Source: Castor canadensis (lineage: Eukaryota; Chordata; Mammalia; Rodentia; Castoridae). Taken from it: a stretch of DNA of 64,000 nt. The translations under genes were made by a program, and so were the position numbers. Below the pieces are notes generated by a model. It did not search any database, was not told the origin of the DNA, and worked only from the letters and a program-made list of their open reading frames with translations. The stretch lies in contig NC_133391.1 in NCBI RefSeq assembly GCF_047511655.1, positions 120,474,384-120,538,383 on the forward strand. The letters are read 5' to 3'. Of this stretch, positions 49,301-64,000 are shown piece by piece. Numbering within the stretch: the stretch's first letter is position 1; every line of letters starts with the position of its first letter.

Positions 49301-50674
49301 TTTACAAATACCTTTTACTAAAGTACATCAATAAATGTGTGTGCCTGTGTGTATATAATTTTTTTTCTGGTGAGACTGGGGTTTGGACTCAGGGCTTTGC
49401 TCTTGCAAAGCAGGTGCTCTATTGTTTGAGCCACATCTAGCCCATTTTGCTCTGGTTATTTTGGAGATGGGGTGTCTCACACTATTTGTAGGGGCTGGTC
49501 TTGAACCTCAATCCTCCCGATCTAAGCCTCCCAATAACTAGGATTACAGTTGTGAGCCCCCTGCACCCAGCTTCAGCTGCATTTTCATGTTTAATTTTAG
49601 GATATTCATCTCTAAGGAGTAAGAAGACCTTAGGGCAGAAACTATTGAGTATGCTCCCTTCAGAGAATGACTCTAAGATGGCTGAAGACCTGGACAACCC
49701 TCAGGAAGTCTTGAAGATGCTAATAGATTTGGTTAGTACTTTCTTTCACTCTTTCTTTGTTGGAGGTATAGTTAATCTAGTCTACCTGCCTCTTCTTGAT
49801 TCAAAGCTGTACTTGCCCTCTTTCCAGTTGGGGTACCATTCTCCAAATTCACTTCTCCCATATTCCTTCTGTGCATGTTTAAAAGTTCACCTCTGAAAAG
49901 AGGGGCTTTTAACTCCCTCAAGCCAACTCTGTTGCCTGCATTTTATATACAGCTTGGGACGGGCTATTTACTCCGGCATTTAAGTGTACAAGTCACTTCC
50001 TGAGCCACTACATCCTTTATCATAACCACAACCTGGAAAACAGTCCCATTACACCCTTCCACAGGTGACTCAGCTAAGACAATGGCTCAGGTTTTTTAAA
50101 TAAACATACTTAAGTCTAATTTATGTAATATCAACGGGCTTATTTCTAAAAGAATACTGAAGTTGCTTCTATCTAAAGTTTTTAAAGAACAATTCTCAAA
50201 TGTAGCATAACCTTGGGAACCAGGTGATGACTTATTTATTTATATACACTGACTTTATTTGCAAATGTAGGGTTGAATACTTTGATAAAATGCAGTATTC
50301 CTTTCTCTGAATAGATTCTATGACTTAGTGACCAGTTGGTACATTTTAAATTTCTGTGCATACAGTTGAATGATAAAGAGGAAGCACTGGCTCATCAAAG
50401 AAAAGTCAGTTACATGCTTGCTCGGGCATTGGAAGACAAAGACACTGGCTCAAACGAGAAGAAAGAAAAATGTCCTATGAAAGAGAACGCCCCATTCAAG
50501 AACTCCTGGCATAAAACTTCAGAATTCTCTGTTTTGCATGATCCTGTACATTCAGGTTCCCAAATCTTTGATTCCGTGGGTTGCATTCGTTCAGTTCAGC
50601 ACCTTCAAACAGATCTAAACTACTCAAAAACTCTTAAACGGTCCCGTTCTTTACCACTGAGTATCATATTCTGA
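31022..50674 (+). CDS. CCDC125: CCDC125, eleven coding exons, complete
   Basis: CCDC125 (Kenae) is a cytoplasmic coiled-coil protein linked to control of cell motility through Rho GTPases; its biochemistry is poorly known. Joined CDS: 31022-31331, 34472-34530, 35421-35507, 36812-36889, 37938-38023, 41597-41679, 43317-43432, 45283-45390, 46627-46801, 49601-49731, 50366-50674. This gives 513 codons plus stop (human is about 511), all GT-AG and all in phase. Residues 1-103 form a polar, low-complexity head with the PKA-like RRQS (98-101). Residues about 104-265 are heptad-rich coiled coil. A Cys motif (C-x-C-H, then C-x-C) lies at 280-292. A second helical stretch (about 310-350) follows, and the tail holds [17 protein letters not shown] and ends [11 protein letters not shown]. 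The start matches the family (MSK...SESEVQLW) and follows an acceptor at 31006. The poly(A) candidate is at 51593. Confidence 0.95.
31640..31915 (+). repeat. L2-like LINE remnant
   Basis: GGAATAATGTCAGTGAACAA ... GGCCTCTCTAAGGAGATGAG ... CACCTGAATAAAGTTGGGAG follows the old L2 3' pattern. Confidence 0.5.
32223..34022. repeat. SINEs and an ancient repeat, CCDC125 intron
   Basis: ID-like at 32223-32312 (+), 32560-32636 (+), 32815-32900 (-) and 33588-33675 (-). B1-like at 32325-32445 (+). Composite at 33776-34022 (-). 32905-33390 (ACCACAAACTTAGTGACATA ... GTGTCCCCTTCCTCCACCTT) is a widely shared old mammalian repeat, family not assigned. Confidence 0.7.
34472..34530 (+). CDS. CCDC125: CCDC125 coding exon 2
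   Basis: 59 nt after TTTTTCCCCTAATAG; encodes [20 protein letters not shown] (104-123), the start of the coiled coil. The donor is GTAGGT at 34531. Confidence 0.93.
34638..35118. repeat. two minus-strand SINEs
   Basis: 34638-34762 is a partial composite and 35032-35118 a clean ID type (GTACTGGGGTTTGAACTCAG ... CACTTGAGCCACTCCACCAG), between CCDC125 coding exons 2 and 3. Confidence 0.75.
35421..35507 (+). CDS. CCDC125: CCDC125 coding exon 3
   Basis: 87 nt, 29 whole codons ([20 protein letters not shown] and onward to LQSM, 124-152), classic coiled-coil heptads. The acceptor is CTGTCCTTAG and the donor GTAAGA. Its symmetric phase means skipping would keep the frame. Confidence 0.93.
35520..36800. 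repeat. CCDC125 intron: tandem repeat and SINEs
   Basis: A two-copy tandem of TTTACACACCCCAATAATA at about 35531-35573. SINEs: composite 36254-36462 (-), B1-like 36489-36612 (+), B1-like 36640-36745 (-). Confidence 0.7.
36812..36889 (+). CDS. CCDC125: CCDC125 coding exon 4
   Basis: 78 nt, 26 whole codons ([20 protein letters not shown] to LEK, 153-178). The acceptor is TTTTTCTTAG and the donor GTATTT. A minus-strand SINE ends about 65 bases before the exon's intron boundary region and another starts about 70 bases after it. Confidence 0.93.
36962..37792. repeat. minus-strand SINEs around unique sequence
   Basis: ID type at 36962-37055 and a longer composite at 37516-37792. The sequence between them (37060-37510) holds no recognisable element or exon. 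Confidence 0.65.
37938..38023 (+). CDS. CCDC125: CCDC125 coding exon 5
   Basis: 86 nt encoding [20 protein letters not shown] to QKYD plus two bases of Arg. The acceptor is CTTTCCATAG. The donor GTTGGT (38024) is weaker than consensus. Confidence 0.92.
38055..40068. repeat. SINE cluster, CCDC125 intron 5
   Basis: Minus-strand ID at 38055-38125 starts 31 bases after the exon 5 donor. Minus-strand B1/composites at 38345-38600, 39124-39302 and 39648-39815; ID on plus at 39855-39945 and on minus at 39975-40068. Confidence 0.7.
40262..40790. repeat. old LTR-like element with a nested retroposon
   Basis: The block TGTATTAGCTTTGTGACATT ... CACTTCATTTCCAAACCCTA looks like one older element. It holds a 14-base tandem (GGCATGTCAGAAGG type, three units near 40414-40457). 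The L1-type tail at 40590-40671 interrupts it; removing that insertion and one duplication restores continuity. Confidence 0.55.
40577..40684 (+). mobile_element. L1-type 3' tail, copy 2, with 13-base target-site duplication
   Basis: An 82-base 5'-truncated insert begins TAAGGGAGGGGGTGGGGGCA and ends AATAATAAA plus an A-rich tail. It is bounded by perfect AATTTATCAATGG at 40577-40589 and 40672-40684, the hallmark of target-primed reverse transcription. Confidence 0.85.
41246..41325 (+). mobile_element. ID SINE, diverged
   Basis: GGGGCTAAGGATGTAGCTCA ... GGGCCCTGGAATTGAACCTT, in the CCDC125 intron 300 bases before coding exon 6. Confidence 0.65.
41597..41679 (+). CDS. CCDC125: CCDC125 coding exon 6
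   Basis: 83 nt after TTTTCTCAG; encodes [20 protein letters not shown] to SENA plus one base, still coiled coil. The donor is GTAAGT at 41680. Confidence 0.93.
41871..41974 (+). pseudogene. U6 snRNA retropseudogene
   Basis: A full-length U6-like copy in the CCDC125 intron between coding exons 6 and 7. The core CAGCACATATACTAAAATTG and ATACAGAGAAGATTAGCATG are intact. About eight substitutions distinguish it from U6, largely C-to-T/G-to-A changes at former CpG or C positions, including ATGACC for ATGGCC, TGAGCA for TGCGCA and TTGGTG for TTCGTG. It ends in CATATT followed by AAAAAA instead of a T run, as expected of an L1-mobilised retrocopy. No U6-type proximal element was recognised upstream. 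Confidence 0.88.
42628..44370. repeat. SINEs and MIR around CCDC125 coding exon 7
   Basis: ID at 42628-42712 (-) and 43858-43950 (-); B1-like at 42974-43085 (+). A well-preserved MIR spans about 44150-44370 (GCAAGTGCCAAGTGTTGTCT, TTGCCCAAAGTCACACAGCT). The coding exon 43317-43432 lies within this span and is annotated separately. Confidence 0.7.
43317..43432 (+). CDS. CCDC125: CCDC125 coding exon 7
   Basis: 116 nt after CCCTTCCCAG; encodes [20 protein letters not shown] to EVSSLE (end of residue 273). The donor is GTAGGT at 43433, phase 0. Confidence 0.93.
44758..46195. repeat. SINE and MIR remnants around CCDC125 coding exon 8
   Basis: Minus-strand B1-like fragment at 44758-44845. MIR at about 45715-45910 (GAGGGTTGTTGTGAGAATAG). 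Plus-strand B1-like with poly(A) at 46072-46195. Coding exon 8 (45283-45390) is annotated separately. Confidence 0.65.
45283..45390 (+). CDS. CCDC125: CCDC125 coding exon 8 (Cys motif)
   Basis: 108 nt, 36 codons: [20 protein letters not shown] to LQLKHE (274-309). The boundary is set by match to the family protein. The acceptor TTTGGGTTCAAG has almost no pyrimidine tract. A much better-looking acceptor (tract, then TTTTCAG ending at 45183) lies 99 bases upstream in the same open frame. The donor is GTATCT at 45391. Confidence 0.88.
46627..46801 (+). CDS. CCDC125: CCDC125 coding exon 9
   Basis: 175 nt encoding [20 protein letters not shown] to PKEDG. The acceptor is TTTTAAAACCAG. A second AG, 15 bases inside the exon (ends 46641), would drop LALLQ in frame. 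The donor is GTAACT at 46802. Confidence 0.92.
46966..48700. repeat. SINE cluster and L1-like piece, CCDC125 intron 9
   Basis: B1-like 46966-47095 (+), ID 47109-47188 (+), composite 47536-47757 (+), B1-like 48008-48090 (-), ID 48354-48425 (+). 48290-48350 and 48440-48700 read like L1 3'-UTR sequence (TTGACAGATGTATATCGTAA). Confidence 0.65.
48930..49571 (-). repeat. two minus-strand B1-ID composites before CCDC125 exon 10
   Basis: 48930-49105 and 49362-49571. The second ends GTGAGCCCCCTGCACCCAGC, 29 bases before the exon 10 boundary. Confidence 0.75.
49601..49731 (+). CDS. CCDC125: CCDC125 coding exon 10
   Basis: 131 nt encoding [20 protein letters not shown] to KMLIDL. The acceptor TTTAATTTTAG ends at 49600 and the donor is GTTAGT at 49732. 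A minus-strand B1-ID SINE (49362-49571) leaves only 29 bases of other sequence before the exon. Confidence 0.92.
50366..50674 (+). CDS. CCDC125: CCDC125 last coding exon
   Basis: After GCATACAG, the exon encodes [20 protein letters not shown] and onward; it stops with TGA at 50672-50674 after [11 protein letters not shown]. The C-terminal RSRSLP fits a mode-1 14-3-3 motif and is conserved in the human protein (RSHSLP). Confidence 0.94.
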   Translation: MNDKEEALAHQRKVSYMLARALEDKDTGSNEKKEKCPMKENAPFKNSWHKTSEFSVLHDPVHSGSQIFDSVGCIRSVQHLQTDLNYSKTLKRSRSLPLSIIF

Positions 50675-50727
50675 AAACAAACCAGATGAAATTAGAACTG
50701 AGAGCAGTTAACGTCAAGAGATTTTGG

Positions 50728-52640
50728 GCTGGAAGTGTAGCTCAGTGATGGAGTACTTGCCTAGCATGGGCAAGGCTCTTCATTCCATCCCCAGCACATG
50801 AAAGATCCTTTGAAAAGGCACAAATATTGCTACATCTTGAAAAGTTGTATGTTTTCCATGTTAGTTTAATTATAATCAAACTTTTCCTACGTTTTCTATA
50901 AGAAATTTGTTGGTATTCTGTATTGACATTTCATTTATAAATTACTATATTTTATGATATTTTCAATGTTGGTCAGCATCTTATAAACAAAAAAATCATT
51001 CTGGGAAAAACAAACAAATTACATATGTGTGTATATATATATATAAATTTATACAATTATACTGCCAGGTATGGTGAAATACCTGTAATCCTGCACTCAG
51101 GAGGCTGAGGCAATAGAATTGAGAGTTTAAGGCCCACCTGGGCTATAGAATGGGAACCTCTCAAACAAAACAAGGCTGGGCACAGTAGTTCACACCTGTA
51201 ATCCTAGCTACTTGGGAGGCAGAGATCAGGAAGAAGAGATAGAGAAGATTGCCATTCAGGACGGGTTTGGGCAAAGTTAGTGAAACCCCATTTCAACTAA
51301 TAAAAAAGCTGGGTGCGGTGGTGTGTGCCTGTCATCCCAGCTATACAGGAAGTTTAAATAGGAGATCATTGTTCAACCTGGCCTGGAAAATATCCCTGGT
51401 ATAAATATGGGATCCTATTCAAAAAATAACTATACCAAAAAAAAGCTAGAGGTGTGGCTGAAGTAGTAGAGCACTTACCTAGCAAGAGTAAAACTCCCAG
51501 TATTGCCAAAAAAGCAAACCAAAACAAAAATTATACTTACTAACAATATTTCTTCTCAACTTATTAACAATGTAATACTTACACTCCACTTCAATAAAGT
51601 TACAAAGTATATTCAGAGAAATTACCAGCAACTTTTATAGCAATTTTTGGTCAGAGTGGTAACATTTTATAAACAAATCTGCAGATTTCTAGACAAATCT
51701 ACTAGATGTTTAATAGTGCTCCCTCTCATTATGTCCTGTGGAGTGGATATGACAGTTCAGGGCAGAAGGTCTGAAGAAGCTGCCTAAGGCTACATCTAGT
51801 CAGGGCCTGAGCGAAAATGAATTCTATCTAGGCGTAGACTTTTGCCTGCCATGTAATTTTATATAAATTAAGATCTGGATGTCAGATCAGAATGTATTGG
51901 GGTCACTGGAAAATGAAAAAACCACTGCAATTTTCTAATCATGAGGTATTAAGTCATATGCCACATGTCAGAGTCACAGTTTGTGTAAATACACTGTTTT
52001 CATGATAAGATTGTCTAAGTGCATTTCTCAGAATGTGGCCTTGTCAAGTTATGTATGACTGTACTTGCTATGAAGCACTGAGAATTAAAGAGATAATACT
52101 TAAAAGGCCTTGGGTTCAATCCCCAGAACTGGAAGAAAAAAAAAAAAAAGAATTGTGTGAATGCATTTATGTAATTTACCTCAAAGAAATAATATGAAGT
52201 TATAGATAAGGAACATTTAGGGAGCAAAAAAACAGGTGTCTTCATAGATTTCCCCTAAATTGAAAATGAGTAGTTGGTATTTCCATGTTTCCGTTTTTTG
52301 CATTTTGTAATCAGACTTCTTAACATCTACTGGTCTACTTCATAAAGAACATAGTGACTGTTTGGAAAACTACATAGCATTTTCCAAGCTTTTGGATTAT
52401 GGTACCCCACCCCCCAGGAGCAATTACTACTATCTTCCCCAACTAGTATTAGAAAATATTGCTCTGGCCTGGGGATGTACCTCAGTGCTTGCCTAGCACA
52501 CTTTGTTTTAAGGCCCTGGGTTTGCTCCCAGGACTGTGCAAGAACAACAACAACAAAAGGTTGGTGGCATGGCTCAGTGGTAGAGCACCTACCTACCTGG
52601 CAAGCATGAGGCCTAAAGTCAAACCCCACTAAGGGGCAAG
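50728..52640. repeat. SINEs in the CCDC125 3' region
   Basis: ID at 50728-50800 (+), inside the presumed 3' UTR. B1-like and composites at 51064-51170, 51174-51295 and 51305-51510 (+). ID-like at 52080-52140, 52462-52545 and 52556-52632 (+). Short (TA)n at 51032-51046. Confidence 0.7.
51593..51598 (+). terminator. CCDC125: CCDC125 poly(A) signal candidate AATAAA
   Basis: The clearest canonical AATAAA downstream of the stop, 0.9 kb into a SINE-rich 3' region. Earlier non-canonical sites may be used. Confidence 0.4.
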
Positions 52641-52754
52641 TATAGGAAGGTGTTGGACAGAAAAACGAAAATTCTGCTCTGAAATCGTACTCATTTCTAT
52701 ATTTCTATTTGAGTTATTAAGTAGAACTAAGGGAAATGAAAACCTACAAGTCAC

Positions 52755-55310
52755 AGCAGTCATTCTACAAGGATTTTCATTATAGCATTATTGTAAAAAA
52801 TATGGGAGAACCTAAATGTTAGCGCATAGGGAAACAAGGCCAGTAATGCACATCTGTACTAGAAGTGCATCTCTACATACCTTCATGGAAGAGTGCCACA
52901 AGTGAAACATGGCCACATTTTCATTTAGAGAAAAATCAGGTATGCTGATGCATACATCATGCACAAAGATGTACACATACAGAGGAAAGTAAGAATACCT
53001 ACTAAACTTTTCTGATATGAAGTATAAAAGGAAGGGAGAAGGACATGAAAAGGAATGGAAGGAAAATATTACTATCTCTGTATTTCTCTGTTGGAAAAAT
53101 TTATGAGCATACATTAAAGAAAAACAATCATAAAGGAAAGAAAAAGGGCACACATATATTATACTTTACAATAAAAGTTAGAATCTACAAAGTTCATGAT
53201 CCAGCTAGGATCCTGTATACAGTTAGAAATTTCTTTTATAAATGTATTAAGGCTAGAACAGATATCTTAAATGGCTATTTTATGTTATGCTTACAAAAAT
53301 AAGCATTTGTTTCTAAATTATATAAAGGTTCACTAGTATAAAAACTACCTACATAATGGTACAGCTGTACGTGTGATATGTATTTATATAGTATAACCCT
53401 AAGATACAACAAGTAAATAAAGCAAAATGCATTTGTTAGACACACGGAGTGTCCTCAGATTTCCTTTGGCACTCATCTCCTGGACCACTCTTCCAAGGGG
53501 ATGCTTACAACTTTGTTGCAGTTGCCAACTAACTCAGCTTAATGTAGCTTTGAAGCCAGCCAGATCTTAACTCTGAGTTTGACTGTTCTGCCCTTTTTTT
53601 TTTTTTTTTTGGGTGATATTGGAGAATTAAACCAAGTACCTCATGCAAGCTAGGCAAGCACTCTACCACTTGAGCTATTGTCCCCATTTCCTGGTTTGCT
53701 ATTTCCAGTCTTGGATGAAATATGCATCACAGGATCCTGAATGCCTGCAAAAGGACTAGATGATGCAATCAAGAAGTACATATATTGGAGAAACTCATGC
53801 ATATGCATAAACATTGCATTTCTAATAATTACAAAAAACTGAAAACAACTTAAATGTCCATGTGGCAGAATTCTAAAAATGGCCCTTCCAATATTCCTTT
53901 TCTGATGCGATCCATTGCTATGTTGGGATGAAGGTATTTTTAAGATGAAATTAAAATCTTAGGTGAACTCACCTTAATATATGGATAGCCAAATCAGGGA
54001 GCTTTTTTTTTTAAAGTAGTTTTTGCTTGTGGTAGCACATGAGGATTTGGGGCACAAGGACTCAATGCTTTGTTGCTAGCTTGAAGATGGTGAGTGCTAC
54101 ATGACAAGACATGTGAGGTGCCTTAACAAACTTAGAGAGCCGAGTATGGTAGAACAAGCCTGTAATCCCTGCTAGTCAGGAGACTGAGGCAGGAGGGTCA
54201 CAGGTTCAAGGCCAGCTTGGGCAACAAAATACCTGTCTCAAAAAAAAGCCGAGAGAAGCCCCTGGCTAACAGCCACAATGCTTGGGGCTTCAAAACTGTA
54301 AAAACTGGCACTGGGGATGTAGCTGAGTGGTACAGCACTCACTTAACATACATGAGGCCCTAGAAAATAGAACTCCTTGCTCGGTGCAGTAGTTTATGCC
54401 TATACTCCTAGCTACTTGGGAGGGTGAGATCAGGAAGATAAGAGGTTTGAGGCCAGCCCGGGCAAACAGTTCTTGAAATCCCATCTCCAAAATAAGCAGA
54501 GTAAAATGGAGTGGAGGTTTTGCTCAAGCAGGAGAAAGCCTGCTTTATAAGGGCAAAGCCCTGAGTTCAAAACCTCAGCTCTCCCCCTGCCAAAAAAAAC
54601 CCTGCAGGAGCAGATTACCCCTAGAGCCTTGAAAGAGGTAAAAATACACCACTCTGGGATGAGTGCTGGTGACTCACACCTGTAATCCTAGCTACTATTA
54701 GTCTATGTCAATGTCACCATTTAACCCAGCTGGGAGAACAGGTGGGGAGGTGGGGTTTTGAGGCCCCTACAGTCTTCATATAAGATCTCATCTAACCAAC
54801 ACCTTAATTTTGACCTTGTGAAACCCTAAATAAAAAACACAGAAGGCTGGGGATATTGCCTAAGCAGTAGAGTGCTTGCCTAGAAAGTGTAAAACCCTGA
54901 ATTCAAACTCCAGTATAATTTATAAAATAAAAAATCAAAACAAAAAACCCCACAACTGAACAAACTTCACCTGAGAACTGTGAAGAAATAAATCTGTGTT
55001 ACTTTACTTCTGTATTTAGCAGTGCTGGGAATGAAGCCAGGGCCTCATAAATGCTAGGTAAGTACTACACTGAGCTACATCCAGAGTCCCAAATTTGTGT
55101 TACTTTAAGCTGCTACATTTTATGGTAATTTTTACATAGCAATGGAAAAATAACACAGCCCATAAATAAAGCATGGATAGTGTTATATATATGAGATCTA
55201 TTATATTATTATATTGTAAGGCAGTTAAAGCAAGTTAGTTAGGGCTGGTGGAATGGCTCAGGTGGCCCTGAATTCAAACCCCATACCGCCAAACAACAAT
55301 AACAACAAAA
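52755..55310. repeat. CCDC125-CDK7 intergenic repeats
   Basis: L1 3'-UTR-like at 52755-53330 (TTATAGCATTATTGTAAAAA) and 53730-53880 (ACTGAAAACAACTTAAATGT). SINEs at 53595-53685 (-), 54127-54247 (+), 54303-54365 (+), 54380-54595 (+), 54846-54930 (+), 55018-55085 (-) and 55243-55300 (+). No gene. 55310-55950 is AT-rich and otherwise featureless. Confidence 0.65.
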
Positions 55311-55956
55311 AAACCAAGTTAATTAGATTTATGTACATTAATGTGGAAGAAAAAAAAGTTGAAAAAAAATCACAGTATGAAATATAGTGTCATTCATATT
55401 CAATTTTGAAACCCAAAACACTGCTGCATACATTATCATTACTACATAGCAGAATGAGACCATGGGAAGATATGTACTGATTTCCTGAGAGCCATTTCCC
55501 ATGAGAAGAGTAAAAACAACAAAAAAATACCGAATGGGATAAAGTATTAATACTCTATCAATTTTATCTGTACCATTTGCTTAAATTTATACTGCAATTT
55601 GCTTATTTTAGTATATCTAGGGTGTTAATATTTGCTAAGTCTGGGTAGTAAATATTTGCCACAATGCAAATATTTATTTAAAAATACACAAAACCCCTGG
55701 CTCCTATAAATTTATGATACTTTATTATTTTATTGGCCAGAGCTTCAAAATAACTGATAATCCTTTTCCTTGCTTTGTTTTTTTCTTTTTTTTTTTTTTG
55801 GTAATTATTTTTATTAGGGTTTCCCTAATGCATTCTTAAATCTACATTTCAGAGACCTAAACTTCCCATTTTTATTTTAAAATACATTTAATAAAATAGC
55901 ACCCAGTTTTACATATTTTACATGTATAGAATATTTACAAATTCATTTCTACAGCA

Positions 55957-55962
55957 TTTATT
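55957..55962 (-). terminator. CDK7: CDK7 poly(A) signal candidate
   Basis: AATAAA on the minus strand (TTTATT on plus), about 80 bases after the CDK7 stop. Further copies lie downstream, near 55872 and 55812. Confidence 0.5.
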
Positions 55963-56040
55963 TAATGTTTACTATTGTTCCATTATTTGCCTTTTGGACT
56001 ATTTCCTTCAGTAGTAAAATACTGTCCATGGTCTCTGTAA

Positions 56041-62139
<6,099 letters not shown>

Positions 62140-64000
62140 CTGAAAGAAAGCAAGAGACAGATATTTCAAGGTGGTCTGTGATAGTTATATAAATAATACC
62201 ATAAATTTAATAAGAAAAACTAAAAGTCTGTAACAAATATTAAAAATTCAGTCTGAGGTATAATGGATGTGGTATTAGCTCCTGCCACAGCTATCAAAGT
62301 AAGCAATATCATAACAACCCATTTTATTCACTCCATGTATGTGTACACACACACACATATGTGTGGCTTGGAGAATCAAACCCAGGGCCTTATGCATGCT
62401 ATGCAAGTGGTCTATCACTGAGCTATACCCCCTTACCCCTCCACCCTTTTGCTCCTTAATTTTTTTAAGTCAGTAAACTCAACAGGATCACTCCATAAAA
62501 TCTTTAATAAAACTTTTTGTGGAGGTGGTGATAGAGGCAAACAGACATTTAATATACGGTGTGCTTAACAGGATCCTAGACCACAGAGGATTAACACAGC
62601 TCACTCTGGATGGGTCGGGGAATACTTCCTAAAGGAAGTGGCAGTAAAATATGAGGTATGAGCAGCAGTGAGCCAGAGGAAGAGTGGAAGGAAGAAAACT
62701 GTTTTAAGAAAGGCACAAGGCTGGGAGGGAAGAGAATACACTGGTAATATTTCTTAGCAAACTCTCTTTGAAGAAGCAGACTGGCAAACTATAAAAGAGG
62801 ATTAAACAATTAAAAATTAGTGAACTGGTAAGAAATGATCAAAATCTCTGTTACAAATATCATTTTCCAATTCGTTTTTCTCAGATGCTATGTAAATGTG
62901 TGGAAGATAAAAGGCATTTCTCTCTACTCTGTGAACAACAATGGCCTTCAGCACTTTTTTAGGGCTTTCAAAACATTTATAGACTCCCTGGGAAAACCTG
63001 AGATTAAGAACAAGGTCTCAAACATTTTAATGTAATTAAGTTAATTAATTTTCAATACTAGGGATCAAATCCAGGGCCTTGCACATACTGAGCAAGTGTT
63101 CTACAACTGAGCTACAATTCTAGTCCCTTCTAACATTTTCACCAGCAAAAACAAACACAAAATCACCTCTGGTTCCAGTCATCAATTTATTGCTTTTCAG
63201 TTCCAAATTCACCTTTCCTTCTCTATAGAAAACAGACCTGGGCTCTTTAAATACTTCTCTTTCACCAGTGTGCACTGAAGGATGCTGAATGACTATAGGA
63301 AAGAAAGGCTTTGCTTTGTGGTATGCTTGCTTAGCTGACTCCTGTGGCACACTGTGGTTCTCTACCACCAAGCTTCTGCAGCATGTGGCATGGGCAGTTA
63401 ATTCTTCAGGGCTCTGCTCCAGCAGTGTGGGCAGACAGCAGCCACTTCCCTCACTTCCTTCCCCCAGTCAGTTCTCTAGCAGACTGCTTCCAGACACTTT
63501 TCTTCTTGAACAGCTTTCCTCAGCATCCTGTGCTTGATTTCTAGCACATTCCAGAAAGCAACTTTCTGACAAGTTCTACAGTACAAATCCACAGAAACTT
63601 TTCTGCCATGTAGTGAGCTTCATCTGCCCACTTCAACAATGTCTAGATCTCAGCCCAGAAGTCCTTGTCCTTGGGTGATCGAAGTGCAATGGTGCTTCTG
63701 CTACTCCTACAGTCATTTGTTCACTTTACTTAATAGACAATCCCTCATTATTCCAATGTTCTGTTATACTTAAGTCTTTATATAAAACTTCCCTGAACAA
63801 ATTAGTGTGGTTTCTATTTCTAATTGGACCTGGACTTAAATAATCTCTGATAAGAGAATCCCAAGGTGTCCTAAATTAAGTTATGGGCCTGAGAATGGAG
63901 GGAGAAAAGAGGTAAGAGAAGGCCATTTTAACTTACAGCTTCAAACTAAATCAACAACAAAAACTGTTCCATATTCCTTTCCTATCTGCTACCAATGACT
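62140..64000. repeat. CDK7: CDK7 intron to the window edge
   Basis: ID-type SINEs at 62362-62435 (-), next to a short (CA)n, and at 63055-63122 (-). 62520-62720 resembles an old L2. I searched both strands for the preceding CDK7 exon (VDMWAVGCILAELLLR region) and did not find it. 63125-64000 shows nothing I recognise. Confidence 0.6.

Noticed and set aside
49501-49896. 131-codon frame around CCDC125 exon 10
   Set aside because: Only 49601-49731 matches the protein. The rest is SINE upstream and intron after a good donor.
53045-53302. 85-codon open frame downstream of CCDC125
   Set aside because: AT-rich, Lys-rich translation of L1-like sequence; no homology recognised.

Overview
This is vertebrate nuclear DNA: genes are split by GT-AG introns, two CpG-island promoters are present, and the introns are packed with SINEs. 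The coding exons match mammalian RAD17, AK6, TAF9, CCDC125 and CDK7, the neighbourhood known from human 5q13.2, read here in the opposite orientation. The SINEs are rodent-type ID elements (tRNA-Ala-like) and B1/Alu-like monomers, plus a very abundant composite of a B1-like left half and an ID-like right half. That mixture points to a rodent, and I suspect the beaver/kangaroo-rat side (Castorimorpha). The species is an inference.

Layout. (1) 1-4.7 kb: the 5' end of RAD17 on the minus strand; only the exon holding the start codon (first 14 residues) lies in the window. (2) 4.1-5.1 kb: a CpG island shared head-to-head by RAD17 (-) and AK6/TAF9 (+). (3) 4.86-17.96 kb: AK6 (adenylate kinase 6/CINAP), five coding exons giving 172 codons. 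The whole intronless TAF9 reading frame (262 codons) sits inside AK6 intron 2. (4) 18-21.4 kb: repeats between genes. (5) 21.4-22.7 kb: a second CpG island, the presumed CCDC125 promoter. (6) 31.0-50.7 kb: CCDC125, eleven coding exons that I joined in frame to 513 codons. A retroposed U6 snRNA copy lies in one intron. (7) 50.7-56.0 kb: repeats between two convergent genes. (8) 56.0-62.1 kb: the last four coding exons of CDK7 on the minus strand, about residues 210-346. From 62.14 kb to the end is CDK7 intron.

The genes do not form an operon. Three act in nuclear housekeeping: RAD17 loads the 9-1-1 checkpoint clamp, TAF9 is a TFIID/SAGA subunit, and CDK7 is the TFIIH/CAK kinase. AK6 is a nuclear adenylate kinase-like ATPase. 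AK6 and TAF9 are tied together by a shared promoter, and known mammalian TAF9 transcripts share the AK6 first exon.

No novel multi-gene system was found. The items most worth checking are: an in-frame, cysteine-rich, 33-codon alternative extension of a CCDC125 exon behind a better-looking splice acceptor; the AK6 start codon becoming a short uORF in TAF9 mRNA; a conserved 14-3-3-like motif at the CCDC125 C-terminus; a SINE inserted within 30 bases of a CCDC125 exon; a 23-base palindrome in a CDK7 intron; and retroposon copies with intact target-site duplications.
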